Source of the DNA: an uncultured Pelagibacteraceae bacterium | GTDB taxonomy: Bacteria > Pseudomonadota > Alphaproteobacteria > Pelagibacterales > Pelagibacteraceae | NCBI GenBank assembly: GCA_902596325.1 | Contig: CACJTN010000003.1 | Span: 17,202 to 81,201 of the forward strand | Direction of reading: 5' to 3' | DNA length: 64,000 bases | Part shown: positions 58,594 to 64,000 of the stretch, one piece after another | Numbering within the stretch: the first letter of the stretch is position 1 | Layout of the letters: each line of letters begins with the position of its first letter | The notes under the pieces: generated by a model | Databases searched by the model: none | Seen by the model: only the letters and a program-made list of their open reading frames with translations | Told to the model about the DNA's origin: nothing | Position numbers and translations under genes: made by a program

Positions 58594-59420
58594 ACCAAAA
58601 GATAATAAAATGCTCAGATTTTGAAATAGGAAATAATAGAAAAATAGTTCTTATTTCAGGTCCTTGCCAAATGGAAAGTGAAGATCATGCTGTTGAAATG
58701 GCTTATAAAATTAAAGAAATTACAGGTAAACTAAATATAAATTTAATATATAAAACATCTTTTGATAAAGCCAATAGAACTAGTATTGGAGGTAAAAGAG
58801 GACTTGGTTTAGAAAAATCTTTAAAAGTATTCGATAAAATAAAGAACGAAGTTAAATTACCAACTTTGACAGATGTACATAGTTCTGATCAATGTTCAGT
58901 AATATCAGATGTAATTGATGTGATCCAAATACCTGCCTTTTTATGTAGACAGACTGATTTATTAATTGCTGCAGCAAAAACTGGAAAAATAATAAATGTA
59001 AAAAAAGGCCAGTTTCTTGCACCGTGGGACATGGTTAATGTTACAAAAAAAATTTTAGAATCTGGAAACGATAAAATTCTTGTTACCGAGAGAGGCGCAA
59101 GTTTTGGATATAACACATTGGTATCGGACATGAGGTCGATTCCAATTATGGCTGAGCAAGGTTTTCCAGTTGTGTTTGATGCTACACATTCTGTTCAACA
59201 ACCTGGTGGCAAAGGTAGTAGTAGTGGTGGGCAAAGAGAGTTTATTGAACATTTAAGTAAAGCTGCAACCGCAGTTGGCATAGCAGCATTATTTATTGAG
59301 ACTCATAATGACCCTGATAATGCACCTTCAGATGGTCCTAACATGTTGCAAATAGATAAACTTGAAAACTTACTTAATAAAATTATTAAAATAGATAATT
59401 TAACAAAAACAGATGAGTAA
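58590..59420 (+). CDS. kdsA: Kdo-8-phosphate synthase
   Basis: Condenses arabinose 5-phosphate and phosphoenolpyruvate to Kdo-8-P for the lipopolysaccharide inner core; 276 residues. Signatures: [12 protein letters not shown] near 21, [11 protein letters not shown] near 54, LTDVH near 95 and [12 protein letters not shown] near 195. Shows that the cell makes Kdo as well as lipid A. Eno overlaps its end by 8 nt, placing a phosphoenolpyruvate producer beside a user. Confidence 0.96.
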   Translation: MNQKIIKCSDFEIGNNRKIVLISGPCQMESEDHAVEMAYKIKEITGKLNINLIYKTSFDKANRTSIGGKRGLGLEKSLKVFDKIKNEVKLPTLTDVHSSDQCSVISDVIDVIQIPAFLCRQTDLLIAAAKTGKIINVKKGQFLAPWDMVNVTKKILESGNDKILVTERGASFGYNTLVSDMRSIPIMAEQGFPVVFDATHSVQQPGGKGSSSGGQREFIEHLSKAATAVGIAALFIETHNDPDNAPSDGPNMLQIDKLENLLNKIIKIDNLTKTDE

Positions 59421-60669
59421 AATTACAAAAATAATCGCAAGACAGATTTTCGATAGTAGAGGAAATCCTACCATTGAAGTTGAAGTTTTTTCTAATAAAA
59501 TTAGTGCTAGTGCTATATGTCCTTCTGGAGCATCAACAGGTAGTTTTGAAGCCTATGAGAAAAGAGACCAAAATAATAAAAAATATCTTGGTAAAAGTGT
59601 TTTTAAAGCTGTAGATACAGTTAACAAAATTATTTCAAAAAAAATTAAAAATCAAAATATCAATGATCAAGTAAAAATTGATAATATTCTTATTCGACTT
59701 GATGGTACTAAACAAAAAAAAAAATTAGGTGCAAATACTATTCTAGCTGTCTCTATGGCAATTAAAAAATTGTCGGCAAAAGTAAAAAATATTCCTCTTT
59801 ATAAGACATTTTTAATTAGTAAAAATTTTAAATTACCCTATCCGTTGATGAATATTATTAATGGTGGTGCGCATGCTAATAATGGCCTTCAAATACAAGA
59901 ATTTATGATCAGACCCGATAAAGCTAAAAATTTCAGTGAAGCGATAAGAATGTGTTTTATAGTAATAAACAATTTAAGAAAAATATTAAAAAATTCAGGT
60001 CATTCAACTTCTGTAGGTGATGAAGGTGGTTTTGCACCTATGATAAAAAACAACGAAACTGCCTTAAAGTTAATAGTGAAATCTATATCTAAATCTGGTT
60101 TTAAAAATGGAAGAGATATTTCAATATGCTTAGATGTTGCTGCAAATGAATTAACAAAACAAAACCAATATTGTGTTCACTCAAAAAAATATATTTCAGT
60201 AGAAAAAACTATAAAACAATATCTTAAGATGATTGATAAATATAAAATTAAATCTATTGAAGATCCATTTGCAGAAAATGATTGGCAAGCATGGACAAAA
60301 TTAATGAAACAAAATAGAAAAGATGTGCAAATCGTAGGAGATGATTTATATGTAACTAACCTTGAAAGATTAAAAATTGGCTTTTTAAATTCATCCTCGA
60401 ATGCGATATTAATCAAATTAAATCAAATAGGTACTGTTACAGAAACATTAGAGGTGATTAAATTTGCAAAATTAATTGGGTTTAAAACTATCATATCTCA
60501 TAGATCGGGCGAAAGTGAAGATACTTTTATTGCTGACATGTGTGTTGGCACGGGATCAGAACAAATTAAAACAGGTTCTCTTGCTAGGTCCGAAAGAGTA
60601 TCTAAATATAATCAACTTATAAGAATAGAGGAAAGCATTTTAGCAAAAAAAAATATGGCAAAATTGTAA
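59413..60669 (+). CDS. eno: Enolase
   Basis: Interconverts 2-phosphoglycerate and phosphoenolpyruvate; 418 residues. N-terminal [17 protein letters not shown]; catalytic loop GASTGSFEA near 36; GDEGGFAP near 203 with the catalytic glutamate; metal ligands in [19 protein letters not shown] and VGDDLYVTN; the lysine is in ILIKLNQIG near 335 and SHRSGESED follows. Overlaps ftsB by one base. Confidence 0.97.
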   Translation: MSKITKIIARQIFDSRGNPTIEVEVFSNKISASAICPSGASTGSFEAYEKRDQNNKKYLGKSVFKAVDTVNKIISKKIKNQNINDQVKIDNILIRLDGTKQKKKLGANTILAVSMAIKKLSAKVKNIPLYKTFLISKNFKLPYPLMNIINGGAHANNGLQIQEFMIRPDKAKNFSEAIRMCFIVINNLRKILKNSGHSTSVGDEGGFAPMIKNNETALKLIVKSISKSGFKNGRDISICLDVAANELTKQNQYCVHSKKYISVEKTIKQYLKMIDKYKIKSIEDPFAENDWQAWTKLMKQNRKDVQIVGDDLYVTNLERLKIGFLNSSSNAILIKLNQIGTVTETLEVIKFAKLIGFKTIISHRSGESEDTFIADMCVGTGSEQIKTGSLARSERVSKYNQLIRIEESILAKKNMAKL

Positions 60670-60971
60670 TGTTAATATTAATTAAAAAAAATCTATTATT
60701 ATTATCTATCTCACTGGTTTTTATTTATTTTGTATTTAACCTTTTAGGAGGAGAAAGAGGTCTTATATCTTGGTATAAAAAAAGTAGGATTTTAAATGAT
60801 TTAGAAAATAAAAATAATGTACTGACGGGCAAAATTGAAAATCTTGAGTTAAAAAATTCACTTTTAAAGGACAATATTGATATTGATTTTATAGAGACTT
60901 TAATTAGAGACAAATTTGTATTTGGAAAAAAAGGTGAGAAGACTTATATCATAAAATATAATGAAAATTAG
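60669..60971 (+). CDS. ftsB: FtsB/DivIC septum-formation protein
   Basis: Small bitopic division protein, 100 residues: one span (about 9-25), the short [12 protein letters not shown] segment, then a coiled coil (about 40-66) and a C-terminal segment with [18 protein letters not shown], the family feature of the conserved RxxF/ARE-L type. Expected to link FtsL and FtsQ in the divisome. The location after eno is the standard one. lipA overlaps its end by 11 nt. Confidence 0.85.
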   Translation: MLILIKKNLLLLSISLVFIYFVFNLLGGERGLISWYKKSRILNDLENKNNVLTGKIENLELKNSLLKDNIDIDFIETLIRDKFVFGKKGEKTYIIKYNEN

Positions 60972-61908
60972 ACATCCAGAAAAAATAAAAAATCCAATCA
61001 ATCCGATCAAAAGAAAACCAGATTGGATCAAATCAAAATTAGTAAATAGTAAAGAATTTTTTACAACAAAAAGTTTGATAAATAAAAGTAAGCTAGTTAC
61101 AGTTTGTGAAGAAGCAAACTGTCCAAACATAACTGAATGTTGGAGTAAAAAACATGCAACATTTATGATAATGGGGGATACTTGTACAAGAGCTTGCGCA
61201 TTTTGTGATGTTATCACTGGGAAACCTCAACCTCTTGATCCATTTGAGCCTTACAAAATATCTGTTGCTGTAAAAAAATTAAATCTTAATCATGTAGTTA
61301 TCACATCAGTTGATAGGGATGATTTGCCAGATGGAGGATCAAATCACTTTTATGAAGTAATAGTATCGACGAAACAGCGTAATCCAAAAACATCTATTGA
61401 AGTACTAACTCCAGATTTTCTTAGAAAGGGAGATGCGTATAAAAAAGTGATTGAAGCAAACCCTGATGTTTTTAATCATAATATTGAGACAGTTCCTAGT
61501 TTGTATAGGAAGGTTAGACCGGGAGCTAGATATTTTTCATCTTTAGATCTCCTAAAAAAAACAAAAGAGATAAACAGTAATATTTTCACAAAGTCTGGAA
61601 TAATGGTTGGTCTTGGAGAGAGCAAAGATGAAATTTTACAAGTAATGGATGATTTAATTTCAGCCAAAGTAGATTTCTTGACTATAGGCCAATATTTACA
61701 ACCATCGCCTAAACATTTTCCATTAGAAAAATATTATCATCCTGATGAATTTAAAGAATTAGGTGAAATTGCTAAATCGAAAGGATTTTTATTAGTTTCT
61801 TCAACGCCGTTAACAAGATCTTCTTATCACGCTGATGAAGATTTTAGAAAATTAAAAACCCAGAGATTAAAAATTAATGCCTCAGGCCTCAGTAAAAAGA
61901 TTAATTGA
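60961..61908 (+). CDS. lipA: Lipoyl synthase
   Basis: Radical SAM enzyme inserting sulfur into octanoyl groups on lipoyl domains; 315 residues. Auxiliary cluster cysteines: Cys49, Cys54 and Cys60 in [13 protein letters not shown]. Radical SAM cysteines: Cys75, Cys79 and Cys82 in CTRACAFC. The terminal RSSY motif serine lies in [11 protein letters not shown] near 292. In many alphaproteobacteria pdhABC and lpd precede it; here they are not in the run. Confidence 0.96.
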   Translation: MKIRHPEKIKNPINPIKRKPDWIKSKLVNSKEFFTTKSLINKSKLVTVCEEANCPNITECWSKKHATFMIMGDTCTRACAFCDVITGKPQPLDPFEPYKISVAVKKLNLNHVVITSVDRDDLPDGGSNHFYEVIVSTKQRNPKTSIEVLTPDFLRKGDAYKKVIEANPDVFNHNIETVPSLYRKVRPGARYFSSLDLLKKTKEINSNIFTKSGIMVGLGESKDEILQVMDDLISAKVDFLTIGQYLQPSPKHFPLEKYYHPDEFKELGEIAKSKGFLLVSSTPLTRSSYHADEDFRKLKTQRLKINASGLSKKIN

Positions 61909-62326
61909 AGCTGATAAACAAAAATTAATTGAATTAGTTCTAGATATTGAAAAGTATAAAGATTTTATACCTTATTGTTTAGATTCTAAAGTTTATGAAC
62001 GCAATGATAAAGGTGATAAAATTTTTATAGTTGCAGATTTAACTATAGGCAAGGGTATTTTTAAAGACACATACAAAAGTGATGTAAAGTATAATAAGCT
62101 AAATAACACTATATATGTAACTAATATAGATGGTCCATTAAGATATTTAGAAAACGTTTGGAAATTTACTGAAAAAGATAATATTACTGAGGTATCTTTT
62201 GATGTTGATTTTGAGTTAAAAAATAAATTCTTAAATATTTTAATGACCAAATCTTTTAACTATGGATTAAATAAAATTGCTGATGCTTTTCAAAACAGAG
62301 CTGAGGAATTATTTCGCAATACTTAA
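61877..62326 (+). CDS. COQ10/RatA-family START-like ubiquinone-binding protein
   Basis: 149 residues, with the family start [15 protein letters not shown], the segment [20 protein letters not shown] near 20-39 and the late helix [19 protein letters not shown]. The alphaproteobacterial and mitochondrial members bind ubiquinone and help respiration; RatA of E. coli was described as a ribosome-associated toxin. Given complex I in the window, a quinone role is more likely. It overlaps lipA by 32 nt, which fits the usual lipA-coq10 pair, and converges on pncC with an 18-nt overlap. Confidence 0.85.
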   Translation: MPQASVKRLIEADKQKLIELVLDIEKYKDFIPYCLDSKVYERNDKGDKIFIVADLTIGKGIFKDTYKSDVKYNKLNNTIYVTNIDGPLRYLENVWKFTEKDNITEVSFDVDFELKNKFLNILMTKSFNYGLNKIADAFQNRAEELFRNT

Positions 62327-62782
62327 CACCAAATTTAATGCTTTATTAACCGATGACTTTTGTATTGATTTTCTTTTTTTACTTTTAAATAAATATTTTT
62401 TAATCAAGATTTTTTTACCTTTTTTAACACCTATGTAAACTAATCCGACAGGTTTACTTTTTGTACCACCCCCAGGCCCAGCAACTCCCGTTATAGATAC
62501 TGAAACTTGCGTTTTACTCATTAAGCTTAGATTTTTAACCATTGATAAACAAGTTTCATAGCTAACAGCGCCATGTTTTATAATAATATTCTTTCTAACC
62601 TTAAGAATATTAATTTTTGACTGATTTGAATATGTAATCAAACCTAAGGTAAAAATTTTAGAGGATCCTCTAATTGCTGTAATTGAACTAGCAAGCATTC
62701 CTCCTGTGCAAGATTCAGCAAAAGAAATTTTAAGTTTTTTTTTTCTTAATAAATTAATTACTTTTTTACTGAGCTCTTTCAT
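62309..62782 (-). CDS. pncC: Nicotinamide-nucleotide amidase (CinA C-terminal domain)
   Basis: Converts NMN to nicotinate mononucleotide in pyridine nucleotide recycling; 157 residues. Signatures SFAESCTGGMLASSIT near 19 and VSITGVAGPGGGTKSKPVGLVYIG near 95. Only the PncC domain is present, without the N-terminal CinA part. I start it at the ATG at 62782, which overlaps the pgpA stop (ATGA); the open frame runs 18 codons further but that stretch lies inside pgpA and is not family-like. Confidence 0.9.
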   Translation of the reverse strand: MKELSKKVINLLRKKKLKISFAESCTGGMLASSITAIRGSSKIFTLGLITYSNQSKINILKVRKNIIIKHGAVSYETCLSMVKNLSLMSKTQVSVSITGVAGPGGGTKSKPVGLVYIGVKKGKKILIKKYLFKSKKRKSIQKSSVNKALNLVLSIAK

Positions 62783-63273
62783 GAAGAAAATACCATATAT
62801 AGTACCAGAACTGCCACAACATATAAACCTGCACAAACATCATCCATAACTACACCAAAGCCATTTTTAAAATTTTTATCATAATAATTAACTGGATAAG
62901 GTTTTAAAATATCAAAAATCCTAAATAAAATAAACATGATGAAATAAAATGTTAAAACCTCATTTGTATTCTTGACCTCTTGGTGTGCAATTTCATAAAG
63001 ACAAATAGGAATTGATTGTCCAATAAACTCATCTATTACAACTTCTTTTGGATCTTTTTCATCTAAGTTTTTAATAAAAATATTAACCGCATAAATGGAC
63101 GCAAAGAAAATGATGATTACACCAACTAAAATATTTTCAGGTGAAATGTTTAATACGTAAAAAGCAAAATATAAAAAAATTACAGTTACAAGTGATGCAA
63201 TACTACCTGGTATTTTACTAATTTTTCCAATACCAAATAATGTTACAAAAAAAAAATTGATTCTATTCATCAT
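62779..63273 (-). CDS. pgpA: Phosphatidylglycerophosphatase A
   Basis: Makes phosphatidylglycerol from its phosphate in the inner membrane; about 164 residues, three or four spans. Key motifs: FGIGKISKIPGSIASL near the start, KEVVIDEFIGQ near 79 with the DE pair, and a late FDILKPYPVNYYDKN then VVMDDVCAGL, the metal-binding acidic residues. The ATG at 63273 is chosen (63270 is an alternative; an upstream ATG at 63291 lies inside ispDF). Uses the product chain started by CdsA. Confidence 0.9.
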   Translation of the reverse strand: MMNRINFFFVTLFGIGKISKIPGSIASLVTVIFLYFAFYVLNISPENILVGVIIIFFASIYAVNIFIKNLDEKDPKEVVIDEFIGQSIPICLYEIAHQEVKNTNEVLTFYFIMFILFRIFDILKPYPVNYYDKNFKNGFGVVMDDVCAGLYVVAVLVLYMVFSS

Positions 63274-64000
63274 ACTTTGAAACTGATGCAATTACCTCAC
63301 ACGCTATTGCTTTTTCTTTTCCTATAACACCTAGTTTTTCTGTAGTTTTTCCTTTAATATTTATTTTACTTGTTGGTATATCACAAATAGTTGAAATAGA
63401 TTTAACTATTTTTTTTCTATGATTAGATATTTTTGGTCTTTGTGTAATTACATTTATGTCAATGTTATTAATAATGTAATTCATCTTTTTAATATCATTT
63501 ATAACTTTTTTTAACAAAATCGTAGATCTTATATTTTTATATTTTTTACTAGTGTCAGGAAATTTTGTTCCAATATCACCTAAATTACAAGCACCTAGAA
63601 TTCCATCTGTCACAGCGTGTAAAATAGGATCTCCATCTGAGTGACCCAGTGTTCCTAAGTCTGATTTAATTTTAATACCACCTAAATATAAATTTCTTTT
63701 TGGCACTAATCTATGAACGTCGAAGCCTATGCCATAATAGTTTTTAATATTATTTTCCAAATCATTAAATTTAGTAATTTTTTTATTAGATGTATCACCT
63801 TTAACAAAATTAACTTTAATACCAGCATCGAGAAATAATGTAGATTCATCTGTAACTATTTTTTTATTTAATTTTGAAATTTTAAACAATAAATTATAAT
63901 CAAAACATTGAGGTGTTTGTGTTTCATAGACTTTGGTTCTATCTAAATTAATAATTTTTTTTTTATCCTTTAACTTTAAGGAGTTATTTGAGGTAAGATA
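63263..64000 (-). CDS. ispDF: Bifunctional IspDF, MEP pathway (5' end outside window)
   Basis: The C-terminal half is 2-C-methyl-D-erythritol 2,4-cyclodiphosphate synthase: YGIGFDVHRLV with the metal-binding Asp and His, LGHSDGDPILHAVTDG, and the late INIKGKTTEKLGVIGK. Upstream, the frame is open to the window edge and reads as the end of IspD: DRTKVYETQTPQCF, then TDESTLFLDAG and VNFVKGD. So this is the fused enzyme common in alphaproteobacteria, with only the last 245 residues visible. A TTG at 63889 is an internal codon, not the start. Confidence 0.93.
   Translation of the reverse strand, partial: YLTSNNSLKLKDKKKIINLDRTKVYETQTPQCFDYNLLFKISKLNKKIVTDESTLFLDAGIKVNFVKGDTSNKKITKFNDLENNIKNYYGIGFDVHRLVPKRNLYLGGIKIKSDLGTLGHSDGDPILHAVTDGILGACNLGDIGTKFPDTSKKYKNIRSTILLKKVINDIKKMNYIINNIDINVITQRPKISNHRKKIVKSISTICDIPTSKINIKGKTTEKLGVIGKEKAIACEVIASVSKYDE

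Noticed and set aside
62783..62836. Upstream start for pncC adding 18 residues
   Set aside because: The added stretch is out-of-frame pgpA sequence; the ATG at 62782 overlaps the pgpA stop as expected for coupled genes.
1..64000. CRISPR arrays, insertion sequences, prophage, toxin-antitoxin or defence islands
   Set aside because: Looked for repeats, transposases, integrases and defence-type domains in all reading frames given and in gaps; none seen.

Overview
The window is a stretch of a very AT-rich, extremely gene-dense alphaproteobacterial genome. The gene order (nuoA-N followed by birA-coaX-rnj-proS-lolCD-dnaE; rpsB-tsf-frr-uppS-cdsA-dxr-bamA-skp-fabZ-lpxD-lpxA-lpxI-lpxB; tpiA-secG-pyrG-kdsA-eno-ftsB-lipA-coq10; ispDF), the lysine- and asparagine-rich proteins, the short alphaproteobacterial ProS, the near absence of spacers and a leader RNA before rpsB all point to the SAR11 clade (Candidatus Pelagibacter or a close relative). 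This is an inference from content; no 16S gene is in the window. Both ends cut through genes: an NCS1 transporter on the left and an ispDF fusion on the right.

Layout. 1-3059: NCS1-type permease, zinc alcohol dehydrogenase and a periplasmic DUF3047 protein in one run. 3060-4512: ybgC (plus) facing a minus-strand pair, a 59-residue membrane protein and a family 5 uracil-DNA glycosylase; a second small membrane protein (46 residues) lies on the minus strand before ybgC. 4584-10642: tRNA-Leu, trigger factor, clpP, clpX and lon, a protein folding and proteolysis block. 10700-10862: tRNA-Val and tRNA-Asp. 11082-34541: one 21-gene run with no gap over 4 nt, holding all 14 complex I genes and then birA, coaX, rnj, proS, lolC, lolD and dnaE. 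34591-48427: rpsB leader RNA, translation genes, isoprenoid and phospholipid synthesis, outer-membrane assembly and lipid A genes, ending in a large autotransporter with a C-type lectin domain. 48424-55823 (minus): ppiD-like chaperone, trpE, trpG, trpD, trpC, lexA, gltX. 55880-62326 (plus): tpiA, secG, pyrG, kdsA, eno, ftsB, lipA, coq10. 62309-64000 (minus): ispDF, pgpA, pncC.

Most of the window is core housekeeping. The least ordinary items are: the EPN/WND C-type lectin autotransporter attached to the end of the envelope operon; a possible pseudoknotted leader before rpsB; two near-identical Fur-like or iron-box-like sites, before the tRNA-Leu/small membrane protein pair and before the nuo operon; an exact GTTC-N7-GTTC LexA box before lexA; a trigger-factor gene starting 6 nt after a tRNA; a ppiD-like gene without a recognisable parvulin domain; and several places where genes usual in the alphaproteobacterial order (pyrH, rseP, pdhABC-lpd, moaC-moeA-comEC) are absent. 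I saw no CRISPR array, insertion sequence, phage gene or large repeat. No gene-free stretch exceeds 300 nt; the longest is 10863-11081.
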